This document shows positions 27,284 through 36,501 of a stretch of DNA of 42,763 nucleotides, piece after piece. Source of the stretch: Bacteroidales bacterium. Lineage in GTDB: Bacteria > Bacteroidota > Bacteroidia > Bacteroidales > UBA4181. How positions within the stretch are numbered: the first letter of the stretch is position 1; every line of letters starts with the position of its first letter. The DNA is taken from contig JAISOY010000052.1 in the NCBI GenBank assembly GCA_031275285.1, positions 1 to 42,763 on the forward strand, written 5' to 3'. The notes beneath the pieces were generated by a model. The model made no database searches. It saw nothing but the letters and a program-made list of their open reading frames with translations, and was not told the origin of the DNA. The position numbers were made by a program, and so were the translations under genes.

Positions 27284-27330
27284 TTCATATTTTAATAACA
27301 TTTTATCACAAACACTTAAACTAAATTCAC

Positions 27331-28002
27331 ATGAAAAAGTTATTTTTTTTAGCATTTATTACAATTGCATTTACCGCGGCTGCACAAGATGACGCCCGTG
27401 CACGTATCGGGATAAAAGGTGGTGTCAACTTTTCCAATATCAGTAAAGATAAAGATGGAAATATTGATAAAAGCAATATGCTTCCGTCCTTCCACGTGGG
27501 GTTGATAGCTGATGTCCCGTTAGGTGTTCCTATCATTTCGCTACAACCCGGATTGCTATTATCCGGGAAAGGCGCAAAATATGAAATCGGAGACGGTACC
27601 ATGAAGTTGAAACCATTTTATTTAAATCTGGATGTTAACCTTTTACTAAACATTCCGTTTGGTGATGATTTTAAAGTATTCGCAGGTGTCGGCCCTTATG
27701 GTGCACTCGGCCTTTTCGGAAAATTGAAAACCGAAGGAACCATTTTGGGAATAGATGTAAATAAAGATTTTGACATCAAATTTTCGGATAATAAGGATGA
27801 CATTGACCGTGTAGAAGAATATGCACACATGAAAAGATTTGATGTGGGGGCAAATCTTACAGCCGGAGTTGTCCTTTCGAATATCATGCTAAGCGCTAAT
27901 TACCAGCTTGGATTTACCAAAATGCGGCAAGGAGTAGCGGATGATAATGATGACAAGGGTAAAAACCGTTCATTGAGTATATCGATAGGGTTTCTCTTCT
28001 AA
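27331..28002 (+). CDS. Outer-membrane beta-barrel protein (porin-like, PorT family type)
   Basis: This 223-residue protein has a cleavable signal peptide (MKKLFFLAFITIAFTAAAQ) and then alternating beta strands, including RIGIKGGVNFSNIS, SFHVGLIADVPLG, VFAGVGPYGALGLFGKL, FDVGANLTAGVVL and a terminal SLSISIGFLF ending in Phe. This is the pattern of small 8-strand outer-membrane barrels (outer membrane protein beta-barrel domain) that are numerous in Bacteroidota. The role is unknown. It has its own promoter and ends at a bidirectional terminator. Confidence 0.88.
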   Translation: MKKLFFLAFITIAFTAAAQDDARARIGIKGGVNFSNISKDKDGNIDKSNMLPSFHVGLIADVPLGVPIISLQPGLLLSGKGAKYEIGDGTMKLKPFYLNLDVNLLLNIPFGDDFKVFAGVGPYGALGLFGKLKTEGTILGIDVNKDFDIKFSDNKDDIDRVEEYAHMKRFDVGANLTAGVVLSNIMLSANYQLGFTKMRQGVADDNDDKGKNRSLSISIGFLF

Positions 28003-28026
28003 CTCTTTTACCTAAAAACAAAATAC

Positions 28027-28066
28027 TATGTTCGTTTATGAAAATAAACATTCATAAACGAACATA
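28027..28066. terminator. Bidirectional terminator
   Basis: A perfect 16-bp inverted repeat (TATGTTCGTTTATGAA, 28027-28042, with its complement at 28051-28066) and an 8-base loop lie between the convergent beta-barrel gene and the RND operon. T-rich sequence follows on both strands (ATTTTATT to the right; GTATTTTG to the left on the minus strand). Confidence 0.82.
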
Positions 28067-28088
28067 ATTTTATTGGTATTTTTCAATA

Positions 28089-31000
28089 TCACGAACAGGA
28101 ATTTTTATTTATTGGTTGCTTCTTTCTTTTTCTAAAAAAGAACAACGGGAGATAAACTAAAATTCCTACCAGTGAAAACAATAATCCACCCATTGTCCCT
28201 GCAGCCAGTGCAAACCAGAATGGTTCCCTTGGTTTGCCAATAACAAATGGAATCAGTCCAAGGATAGTGGATAAGATAGTCAATAATACCGGTGTTATCT
28301 TACCGTGTAGAGCCTGTAAATACAAGCGCCTTGGCGAACAGGGAGAATGCCTTCGTAGATTATTGTAATCGTTGATAATATAAATAGCTGCATTTACGGT
28401 GAGACCACACAATAGTACCATAGCAGCAAAGCCACCCTGATCAAAATTCAACCCGAACAGGTAAAACGTAAGGAATAAGCCTATAAAAGCAAAGGGAACC
28501 AGGCTAATTACAGCCAATGGTTGACGTAAGGACTCAAACAGTATGGAACACAATACATACATGACTATTAAGATCAACAAAATGATCCAGTATTGTTTTT
28601 TTTCTTTCTTCCACCAGTAGTTTCCTCCTACTGCTTCGGCTTTATACCCCAAAGGTAAAATTTCATTGGCTTCTTTTACTGTCCGTTCATGTAGTTTGCT
28701 GGCAAACCTCGATGATCCGATATAATCATAACTGACTGTCAGGGTATATTGCTGGTCTTCCTTACAAATATCCTGCTGTTCATCTTCTTTTACCATTTCG
28801 CTCACAGAAGACAGTTTAAAATAATTATCCCCACTTTGCATCAGACTGTGGTGCATGAGCCATTGGTCTATTTGTGGCAATTGTTTTGACCTGATTTTAA
28901 TCTGCTGGTAACTGTCGTTAATTATTGTACTGGTAGCGGTCTGCTCGTTCCCTGCAGCAATTTGAACGATATTGAAATATTGTGGAAGCGATATTCCGCT
29001 CATATACAAACGTTCGACATCCGGACGCAGCACAAATTCACGGTCCAGGTTCTTATAATTCGAATAACGGCTCATCAGGTTTACTTCCTTGATGCGTGGA
29101 TTTTCCATCAGGCCTTTTCCGATATTTTCGCCATAAATATATAATTCATCATAATTATAGCCATATAGCTGTATCCGATGTTGTCCGGTAGATTCCCGTA
29201 TCTGGTTAGAAAAATAGTCGCCTACTCCATAAACGGTCCAATCTGCAGCGCCCGAATTAATGCCCCAGGAAACCAGTTCGTTTTTCAGGTGAAAAGGCAG
29301 ATAGCTGTATTCATGTTCTTCGGTGAAGGTAATGCTGACATTCGCTCTTTGGGGAGAATATATGTTGGCTTGAAATTTATCTATCCCAGAGTATCCGGAT
29401 AAATATTTTTCCATTTTTTCAATGTTCTGGTTCATTTGCATGATAGTGGATCCGGGAGGCATGGTCGCATAAACATTCAGAGTAGTTCGTTGGCGTTCGG
29501 AACTCCAGTTTGATCCTTCAAACACGAATTGGACAAATAACCTCAAAGCTCCTCCCAGGGATTTATCAACGATAGGTTTCGCCTTCTCAACATACCATGA
29601 ACTGCCCAGTGTTTTATTATAGATCTGTGGCCATTTTCCTTCTCCCTCGAGTTTATTAGGAAGCATAAACACAGGAAGTCCGAATCCAATTATGACAATT
29701 ACCCATGCAATCCAACTACGACGACGGATACCGGATATCATACGGGTATAGAAACGTGATAATCCGGATAATCTCCTGATACCCTTCATGGATATTTTCT
29801 TGACCTTTTCCGTGCTTCCCGATATAGGGCCTATCAATCGAACATAAAGTGCCGGTGTAAGAAACCATGCTCCCGCCAGGGAAACCATCAGGTTAATAAT
29901 GACAACAATAGCAAAATCAGATAAATTGAGTTTGATGCGTTCATCAAGAAAGAAAACAGATGACAAGGAAATAGCAGTTGTAAGCGTGGCTGCTAATATA
30001 GCTACGAATACGCGACGGTTTCCCCTGCTGCGGATATGCTCCACCATTACAATGGTATTGTCAATGATCAATCCCAGCGAAATGGTGATCCCTGCGAGTG
30101 AATAAAGATGTATTTCAATATTTAATAGGTAATACATCCCCAGGGCAACACATATATTGACAATAATACTGATTAGTATAATTAGCAAAAAACGTACTTT
30201 CCTTGTCACCAGAAGAATAAAAATCAAAAGAATACAGATGGTCGCAATAGTACGGATATATATTTTATCCAGCTCTTTCTTGATATATTCAGTACTATCA
30301 TCCCTTTTTTGCAACTCATACCCTCCGGGTAATTTTTTCTCCAATTCTGCAATTTTTGCATTTACTTCATTTGCCAGAACGATATGATTAGATAAAGGTG
30401 ATGCATAAATAACAATATTAATGGTATTTAAACCATTCATCCGGAAATATGATGTAGGTTCTCTCTCTGTATGTTTTATTGTGGCTATGTCTCCGAGGTA
30501 AATAACCCGCTCGTTAACAGAGGTAAGCGGAATTTCTTCAAGACGGACTTTATGGGCATTAAGATTCGTAACGGTAAGTTGCACCCATGCTTTGTTTCCC
30601 TTAGTATCCATATCCTGAACCATACCCAGTGGTTGTTCGGAGTAGTGTCTTCTGATAGCTGTATTCAATGAAGCTGGAGTTAATCCGATAGCTTTCAGTT
30701 GATCGGCGTCATACTCGACCATCCATTCATAGGGAGAAGCGCCGTATACTGAAATAGTGCTGATCCCCTCGATTTGTCCCAAAGCAGGTTTGATCACTTC
30801 TTCGGCATATTCCTGTATTCCTGCCGGATTGGCCGGAGCCTGCAAAGAATAAACCAGTAATGATCTTTCCTGTTGGTTATTGGGCCTGTTCAATGAAAGA
30901 GAAGGGAAACTGATCCCATCAGGTAATTTCGGATACAGTTGGCGGATAATAGAGGCTGCTTCAAACCGTACCTCATCCATATTTACCGTTTTATCAAACT

Positions 31001-31259
31001 CAATAGAGATATATCCGCTATTATTACGTGATGTAGATGATATTTTACGGATACCCCGTATCCTGTTCAAACTACCTTCCAGTACAGAAGTAACTTCCTG
31101 TTCGATCACACGTCCTGATACATTCGACCATGAATAAGAAACAGTGATGGAAGGTAGTGTTTGGGACGGCTGCCATTTCACATGCAATAACGGCAAAAAA
31201 GCCAGCCCCGCTATAGACAGTGTAGCCCAGATCAATAATATGGTAAAGGATCTTTTCAA
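28089..31259 (-). CDS. RND-family inner-membrane transporter, second permease
   Basis: This 1056-residue protein has the RND two-fold plan: helix 1 (SFTILLIWATLSIAGLAFLPLL), a large periplasmic porter domain, helices 2-6 around residues 335-480, helix 7 near 515, a second porter domain, and helices 8-12 at 870-1040. The helix-4 motif GLIIDNTIVMVEHI keeps an Asp for proton transfer, while the helix-10 segment GLTVNAAIYIINDYNN lacks the Lys seen in AcrB. It is the last gene of an operon with an adaptor, another RND permease and a GH16 lipoprotein; gaps are 54, 14 and 18 bases. It could form a mixed pump with the other permease, as MdtB and MdtC do. Confidence 0.93.
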   Translation of the reverse strand: MKRSFTILLIWATLSIAGLAFLPLLHVKWQPSQTLPSITVSYSWSNVSGRVIEQEVTSVLEGSLNRIRGIRKISSTSRNNSGYISIEFDKTVNMDEVRFEAASIIRQLYPKLPDGISFPSLSLNRPNNQQERSLLVYSLQAPANPAGIQEYAEEVIKPALGQIEGISTISVYGASPYEWMVEYDADQLKAIGLTPASLNTAIRRHYSEQPLGMVQDMDTKGNKAWVQLTVTNLNAHKVRLEEIPLTSVNERVIYLGDIATIKHTEREPTSYFRMNGLNTINIVIYASPLSNHIVLANEVNAKIAELEKKLPGGYELQKRDDSTEYIKKELDKIYIRTIATICILLIFILLVTRKVRFLLIILISIIVNICVALGMYYLLNIEIHLYSLAGITISLGLIIDNTIVMVEHIRSRGNRRVFVAILAATLTTAISLSSVFFLDERIKLNLSDFAIVVIINLMVSLAGAWFLTPALYVRLIGPISGSTEKVKKISMKGIRRLSGLSRFYTRMISGIRRRSWIAWVIVIIGFGLPVFMLPNKLEGEGKWPQIYNKTLGSSWYVEKAKPIVDKSLGGALRLFVQFVFEGSNWSSERQRTTLNVYATMPPGSTIMQMNQNIEKMEKYLSGYSGIDKFQANIYSPQRANVSITFTEEHEYSYLPFHLKNELVSWGINSGAADWTVYGVGDYFSNQIRESTGQHRIQLYGYNYDELYIYGENIGKGLMENPRIKEVNLMSRYSNYKNLDREFVLRPDVERLYMSGISLPQYFNIVQIAAGNEQTATSTIINDSYQQIKIRSKQLPQIDQWLMHHSLMQSGDNYFKLSSVSEMVKEDEQQDICKEDQQYTLTVSYDYIGSSRFASKLHERTVKEANEILPLGYKAEAVGGNYWWKKEKKQYWIILLILIVMYVLCSILFESLRQPLAVISLVPFAFIGLFLTFYLFGLNFDQGGFAAMVLLCGLTVNAAIYIINDYNNLRRHSPCSPRRLYLQALHGKITPVLLTILSTILGLIPFVIGKPREPFWFALAAGTMGGLLFSLVGILVYLPLFFFRKRKKQPINKNSCS

Positions 31260-31277
31260 GTTCAGGTGGTCTGTTTT

Positions 31278-32066
31278 TTATTTTTTTTCATAGAAACGTA
31301 CCCAATCAATATACATGGAAACAGGCAAATCACCCGGATCTACCTCTCCCACCCAGGAACCACCCAGTTGCATATCCAGTAACAGGTAATAAGCCCTGTC
31401 AAAAGGAAACTGTCCTTCTTTATCGGTTTCTATACGCGGATAAGTCATTGTGTGTTGTTGATTGATCCTGAAAACCAGACTATCAGCATACAACTCTACT
31501 GCATATATATTATAATCATCTTTTTCGATGTGAGCTGTGGTTCCATTAGGAGGGTAATTCTGTTTTAAATGATGGGTGTAATGTGAGTGTACTGTCTGGT
31601 AAGCGATCGCATCTCCATTTAAACGCTCCATAATGTCTATCTCCCCGCCGTATGGCCACTTTCCGTTTTCTTCATCAAACGGGAGCAGCCAGAAAGCAGG
31701 CCATGCCCCCCTGGCGCTTTCTAATCTGGCGCGGATCTCTATCTTCCCCCGGTAAAATGATTTTTTGCCTCTGGTATAGACACCTCCGGTAATATAAGGA
31801 GCATGATCATCCGACAGCCCGGGATTAACCATACCTTTGAGAATCAGATTCCCATTTTCCACATCATACAATGAATCATAATCCGACATATAATTCTGCC
31901 AATCCGGATTTCCTCTCGGAATTTTACTCCACATTTTCCCATCAATAAAACCTTCCTTATCAAAGTTTTCTTCCCAGACCAGTTTCCAATCATCACTTGG
32001 CTCACAGGAAACCAGAAAAAAAAAGAAGAAAAAAAACAGAATATGGCAGTTTATCCTTTTATACAT
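31278..32066 (-). CDS. Glycoside hydrolase family 16 lipoprotein
   Basis: This 262-residue lipoprotein begins with a leader containing seven consecutive Phe and the lipobox FLVSC (Cys21). The mature part is a GH16 jelly roll: the catalytic block WPYGGEIDIMERL supplies the nucleophile Glu142, Asp144 and acid/base Glu147, and flanking motifs ARGAWPAFWLLP and LLLDMQLGGSWVGEVDP fit laminarinase/beta-glucanase-like members. The likely substrate is a beta-1,3 or mixed-linkage glucan or similar polymer; this is not decidable here. It has no binding modules and no SusC/SusD neighbours. It sits between two RND permease genes with gaps of 14 and 18 bases, which is odd for a glycanase. Confidence 0.92.
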   Translation of the reverse strand: MYKRINCHILFFFFFFFLVSCEPSDDWKLVWEENFDKEGFIDGKMWSKIPRGNPDWQNYMSDYDSLYDVENGNLILKGMVNPGLSDDHAPYITGGVYTRGKKSFYRGKIEIRARLESARGAWPAFWLLPFDEENGKWPYGGEIDIMERLNGDAIAYQTVHSHYTHHLKQNYPPNGTTAHIEKDDYNIYAVELYADSLVFRINQQHTMTYPRIETDKEGQFPFDRAYYLLLDMQLGGSWVGEVDPGDLPVSMYIDWVRFYEKK

Positions 32067-32080
32067 TATCTGGTCAGTAA

Positions 32081-35000
32081 TTACGATTCATCAATGGTTA
32101 TCTTTTTCTCTTTACTCATATATTGATACATCAATGGTATAAAGAACAGGCTAACGACTGTTCCTACGCCCATTCCGCCGATCAACGCCCATGCAAAAGG
32201 CTGTTGAAGCTCCGCCCCCATCCCCTTGCTGAATAACAACGGTACCACAGCTAATATAGTAGTAAGGCTGGTCAATACAATCGCTTTTAACCTCCGTTTT
32301 CCGGCTGTATGGATGGCTTCATCAATACTCATTCCTTCCCTCCGCAACCGATTGATCGTATCAATTTTTAAAATGGAATCGTTGATAATGATACCACACA
32401 TGACAATGATCCCGATGGCCGACATCAGATTTAATGTATGTCCGGTAGCCCAAAGCAACAACAATGCGGCTCCGATATCAATAGGTAATTCCAGCAACAG
32501 GATGAACGGCTGTTTGAGTGATTCGAACTGGGCTGCAAGAATGAAATACAGCATTAAGATAGAAACAGCCAACACCATCATTAGCTCTTTCAGCATTTGC
32601 TGGTTCTCAAAAATAGATCCGAAAAAACGTACTTCTGCTTCAGGATGTTTACCTATAACCTGTCGTACGGTGGCAATTACTTCCGGAGATTCCTTCGATG
32701 AGATATTGAAATTTACAGGTATATATTCACCATCTTTACTAGCTGTAATGGTTTTTAAGTCATATTCACGCCGGAGGTTTACCAACGAACGTACCGGGAT
32801 ATCGGTTCCATTGTTATTTCTTACCTTCAGTTTGTCAATCATATCACTTACTATCTGTGATTCTCCACCGATAACCAAAGGCACAAACTGCTGGTAAGAC
32901 CTCAGAAGACCTATATCATTCTCATGGCAGGCTGTCTTTAGTTCTTGTAGTAATACGTTGTAATTGACATGATATAACAACATACGTTCATAATCGATCT
33001 CTACCTGCAGATGTTCACGGAAGGGTATAGCATGGGCATGGGGAGTACCCATTTCATGATCAATTTCGGTAACCAGTTGGTTGATTTGCGTAGGCGTGAA
33101 ACTCATATTTTTCCGTTGTGGAGATAAAGCGGCCGTAAGCGGCGCATTTCCACTTTCAAAAATCCGGTCAAATAAAGTATTCGGAGGATAAATCCGGAAA
33201 GATGCCAGCGGAAAGTGTTGGGTCATGTACTGACTTAATTCTTTGCCGGCTTGCAACATTTCGTTTTCGGAAGCATAAGCCAGATATATCTCTGCTTCGG
33301 AAAATCCCATGTCTGTTCCCTGATTAATCAGGAACTGCTGCTGACCGATAAATCTGTTTTCCTGAATTGTTTTAGTATTAACAGACTGTAAGATGCGTCC
33401 GATCCTTAAATTATTTTCATCCGGATGTATCTGCTCATTCCAGTCGATATACATCATACAATCTATTTGCGTTAGCTCAGGCAGACGGGTTATTTCCATT
33501 CTTTTGAACACAAAATAAACCGACACACATAATAAAACAGATATTGCAATGATAATCACCGGCCTACGAAATGTAAGACGTATACCCGACTCATAAAACC
33601 GGTGCATAACACGAACAGTTATGGGTTCTTTCCGGTCAAGCCCCGAACGGGGTCGATTACGGAAAAATACACCATATAACACAGGGAGTAAAGTAATAGA
33701 AACAATGAGGGATGTGCCCAAACCAATAGCTACTCCCATAGCCTGGTCGTAGAATAAAGCCCCGGCAATGCCGCTTAAAAAAATGAGCGGTACAAAAACA
33801 CAAACGGTGGTAAGTGCAGAACTAATTAAAGGAGTGATTACCTCTGTAGCACCCTGTACACAAGCATCCCGTAAAGGTAAACCACGATAGCGATATTGCC
33901 CGATGTTGTCTGTGACTATGATGGAGTTGTCCACCATCATCCCTACTGCCATGATAAGCCCGGATAATGATATGATATTGAATGACATTCCAGCCAGGTA
34001 GAAAAAAATAAGGCATAATATTGCCGATACAGGAATGCTGATAGATACCAACAATGGCGAACGCCACTCACTCTGGAACAAGAACAATATAATACATACC
34101 AGGAGGATACCCCAGGTAAGGTTCTGTTGTAGATTATCAATGGAAAAATCCAACAATGCCGTCTGGTCCTGTGCAATTTCAAACTGGAGTTGCGGATAAT
34201 CGGTTTCAAAATGGGCAATCAACGATTTGAGTTTTTCCGTCATATCAGCCATACGGGCTTCTGATTGCTTGATCACAGCCAGGGCGATGGCGGGCTGTCC
34301 GTTACTGACAAACATGCCCTGTCTGGGTTGCGCCTGCATCCGGACCCGGGCAATTTCACGCAAAGGTATGATCCGGTCTCCGCTACGAATGGTTACATTA
34401 CCCACATCTTCCGCATTACGTAATACAGACGTCATCCGTATATTATAACGAAAAGGACCTTCCCTCACCCAAAGGCTGGTACCGGTAATGTTCTGGCTAT
34501 TCAAAGCATTTTCTATATCGCTGGTAGTCAGTCCCAGACTTTGCATTTTTGTCAGATCCGGCTCGATCATCAGGCGGGGTTCAGTTGTTCCGCTCATATC
34601 GGCCATAGCTACCTCCGGGATCTGTTCTATGCGATGACGAATAACTGATGTTACAAAGGTGCTGAGTTCCAGAAATTCACTCTCATTTCCAGGAACGATA
34701 CCTTTTTGTGTATCTTCCAGATCAGGCCTTAAAGAAACATTCAGGTAAAATACAGGAATATCGGTAGCGCTTGCTTTCAATACCCGCGGACGGTCCATAT
34801 CACGCGGCAGGGAGTGCATGGCTGCATCAATTTTCTCGTTCACCTCGATAAAAGCATAGTGTGTATCGATCCCATACATGAAGCGAAGGTGTAATACGCC
34901 TGTCCCATCCCGTGTTTCACTTCGGATATCGTCCAAGTGGCCAACCTGTAGCAGTTGCCGGCGTAAACCGGCTGTAACGGTATTTTCCAGTTCCCGGGCC

Positions 35001-35158
35001 GAACTATGCGGATAACTATAATGCACGGTTATTTCTGGTATAGCTACATCAGGCATTAAAGATACGGGAAGAAAAGTATATGAGATCCAGCCAAGAACCA
35101 GCAAGGCGATAAAAGTCATTAAAACGGCGATAGGACGGTCGACAAGAAATTTTACCAT
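32081..35158 (-). CDS. RND-family inner-membrane transporter, first permease
   Basis: This 1025-residue RND permease opens with VKFLVDRPIAVLMTFIALLVLGWISYTFLPVSLMPD, a typical first helix. It has two porter domains, helices 2-6 (about 345-475) with GMMVDNSIIVTDNI carrying the helix-4 Asp, and helices 8-12 (about 855-1010). The helix-10 region reads GIIINDSILKIDTINRLRREG, with Asn-Asp where AcrB has Lys-Asn. It follows the adaptor gene by 54 bases and is followed by the GH16 gene after 14. It probably exports a hydrophobic or envelope-derived compound with the adaptor and an outer-membrane channel encoded elsewhere. Confidence 0.93.
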   Translation of the reverse strand: MVKFLVDRPIAVLMTFIALLVLGWISYTFLPVSLMPDVAIPEITVHYSYPHSSARELENTVTAGLRRQLLQVGHLDDIRSETRDGTGVLHLRFMYGIDTHYAFIEVNEKIDAAMHSLPRDMDRPRVLKASATDIPVFYLNVSLRPDLEDTQKGIVPGNESEFLELSTFVTSVIRHRIEQIPEVAMADMSGTTEPRLMIEPDLTKMQSLGLTTSDIENALNSQNITGTSLWVREGPFRYNIRMTSVLRNAEDVGNVTIRSGDRIIPLREIARVRMQAQPRQGMFVSNGQPAIALAVIKQSEARMADMTEKLKSLIAHFETDYPQLQFEIAQDQTALLDFSIDNLQQNLTWGILLVCIILFLFQSEWRSPLLVSISIPVSAILCLIFFYLAGMSFNIISLSGLIMAVGMMVDNSIIVTDNIGQYRYRGLPLRDACVQGATEVITPLISSALTTVCVFVPLIFLSGIAGALFYDQAMGVAIGLGTSLIVSITLLPVLYGVFFRNRPRSGLDRKEPITVRVMHRFYESGIRLTFRRPVIIIAISVLLCVSVYFVFKRMEITRLPELTQIDCMMYIDWNEQIHPDENNLRIGRILQSVNTKTIQENRFIGQQQFLINQGTDMGFSEAEIYLAYASENEMLQAGKELSQYMTQHFPLASFRIYPPNTLFDRIFESGNAPLTAALSPQRKNMSFTPTQINQLVTEIDHEMGTPHAHAIPFREHLQVEIDYERMLLYHVNYNVLLQELKTACHENDIGLLRSYQQFVPLVIGGESQIVSDMIDKLKVRNNNGTDIPVRSLVNLRREYDLKTITASKDGEYIPVNFNISSKESPEVIATVRQVIGKHPEAEVRFFGSIFENQQMLKELMMVLAVSILMLYFILAAQFESLKQPFILLLELPIDIGAALLLLWATGHTLNLMSAIGIIVMCGIIINDSILKIDTINRLRREGMSIDEAIHTAGKRRLKAIVLTSLTTILAVVPLLFSKGMGAELQQPFAWALIGGMGVGTVVSLFFIPLMYQYMSKEKKITIDES

Positions 35159-35212
35159 TTACGGAGATATTAAAATATGAGCCTTTCAGGTATTATTTTT
35201 CCGGCTGTAACT

Positions 35213-36289
35213 CTAATTTTCAATGATTTCAACTTCCACATCATGTGCCAGGTTGAAATTTCCTGTAATGATGACCTGCTCTCCCGGTTCAAGCTCCTTT
35301 TCAATGGTATATTCCCGGCTGTTTTCCAGTCCGGTTTCCACATAGCGCCATTGAGAACGGCCTTGGGCATATACAAAAAGTACCTGGCGGTCGGAACGCA
35401 ATACAACGGCAGATTTCGGCACTACCAGTTTATCCGGAATAGCCTGCTGCACCAGTACCCGTACATTCATTCCCTCATAAAGTTTACCCTGGGTGTTATC
35501 TACAATTGCTTTGGCCAGCACCATTCCGTTCTTGTCTACTACGGGGTTCATTCCGTTTAATCGTCCTTTTATCGTCATTCCGGGATATGCCAGCAATTCG
35601 ATCTGTACTTCATGTGCAGATAAAAGCAATCCTATTTCGCTTTCCAGCACGGGAAACTCCACTTCAAACCGTTTATCTCCAACAATAGTACAGAAAACAT
35701 CAGTAGACGACAGGTTATGTTCCCTGGCAGAAAGGTTAGTGACTACACCGGCAATGGGACTGCGGAGTACCGCACGTTCAAGAGCGTATTCCGCTTCCGC
35801 CAGTGCTACTTTTGAGGATAACAACTGTGAATGTGTATACCCATATTCCATAACACTGGAAGGGACAGATGCCGTATCCTTTAACCGATAACCCTGCTGC
35901 AGCAAGTGATCCTCAAGGGTAACCTCCGATCTTCTGACTGTTTCCCGGGAAGTAATTACCCTATTACGCAGATTAAAATCTTCTATCCGGGCAATTTCCT
36001 GTCCTGCTTCCACTTGTTCTCCATTACTGACCGATATGGATTTGATCAGTTCAGATGTACGGAAACGAAGATCTACCTTATTCAATGCCGCCAAACGACC
36101 ATTACTTTGCAGTTCACGCAGGAAAACGCCACGCTCTGCTGTAATGACAGAAACCTGAGGTAATTCCTGTATGCGTTGTTGTACGGGATCATCCGCTTTT
36201 TCTGATGTCTTTGTGTTGTTCTTATTTCCACAGGAGAAAAATCCCAAAGCAAAAAAGATATAAAGCAGTAAAGTATATTTCTTCATCAT
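35213..36289 (-). CDS. RND periplasmic adaptor lipoprotein
   Basis: This 358-residue membrane fusion protein links the RND pump to an outer-membrane channel. It has a lipoprotein leader (lipobox FFSC, Cys20), a barrel-sandwich half (RTSELIKSISVSNGEQVEAGQEIARIE), a helical hairpin (about 110-175), the returning half (AVLRSPIAGVVTNLSAREHNLSS), a beta-barrel domain and a membrane-proximal domain (IPDKLVVPKSAVVLRSDRQVLFVY). It is the first gene of the RND operon and has a -7 promoter element 24 bases upstream. No TolC-type gene accompanies it. Confidence 0.92.
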   Translation of the reverse strand: MMKKYTLLLYIFFALGFFSCGNKNNTKTSEKADDPVQQRIQELPQVSVITAERGVFLRELQSNGRLAALNKVDLRFRTSELIKSISVSNGEQVEAGQEIARIEDFNLRNRVITSRETVRRSEVTLEDHLLQQGYRLKDTASVPSSVMEYGYTHSQLLSSKVALAEAEYALERAVLRSPIAGVVTNLSAREHNLSSTDVFCTIVGDKRFEVEFPVLESEIGLLLSAHEVQIELLAYPGMTIKGRLNGMNPVVDKNGMVLAKAIVDNTQGKLYEGMNVRVLVQQAIPDKLVVPKSAVVLRSDRQVLFVYAQGRSQWRYVETGLENSREYTIEKELEPGEQVIITGNFNLAHDVEVEIIEN

Positions 36290-36312
36290 AAACAGGATAA
36301 ATTATAGATTTC

Positions 36313-36320
36313 CAAAAGTA
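36313..36320 (-). promoter_or_regulatory. -7 element for the RND operon
   Basis: On the minus strand this reads TACTTTTG, an exact TAnnTTTG match 24 bases before the adaptor start codon. The -33 region is AT-rich without a clear TTG, which may mean an activator is needed. Confidence 0.5.
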
Positions 36321-36501
36321 ATATTTTATATTTAAAAACATAGTTTTTGACATTCTTTTTTATTTTTCAATAAACAAAAATATCAGGGATCGGACTAATA
36401 ACCAACATAAACAGCAGACACTACAAATCACACATACAACTTATTACCAATAACTTAACCTTATTTCGAAAAAATAAATGCGGACAAACGACGGTTAAAA
36501 T

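Noticed and set aside
32226..32897. A 223-residue plus-strand frame inside the first RND permease
   Set aside because: The permease on the minus strand is certain; the plus frame has no recognisable domain or start signal.
36290..36501. Possible terminator or gene in the 212-base gap between the RND operon and the signal peptidase gene
   Set aside because: Apart from the -7 element next to the adaptor gene I find only AT-rich sequence, no stem longer than a few bases and no open frame.
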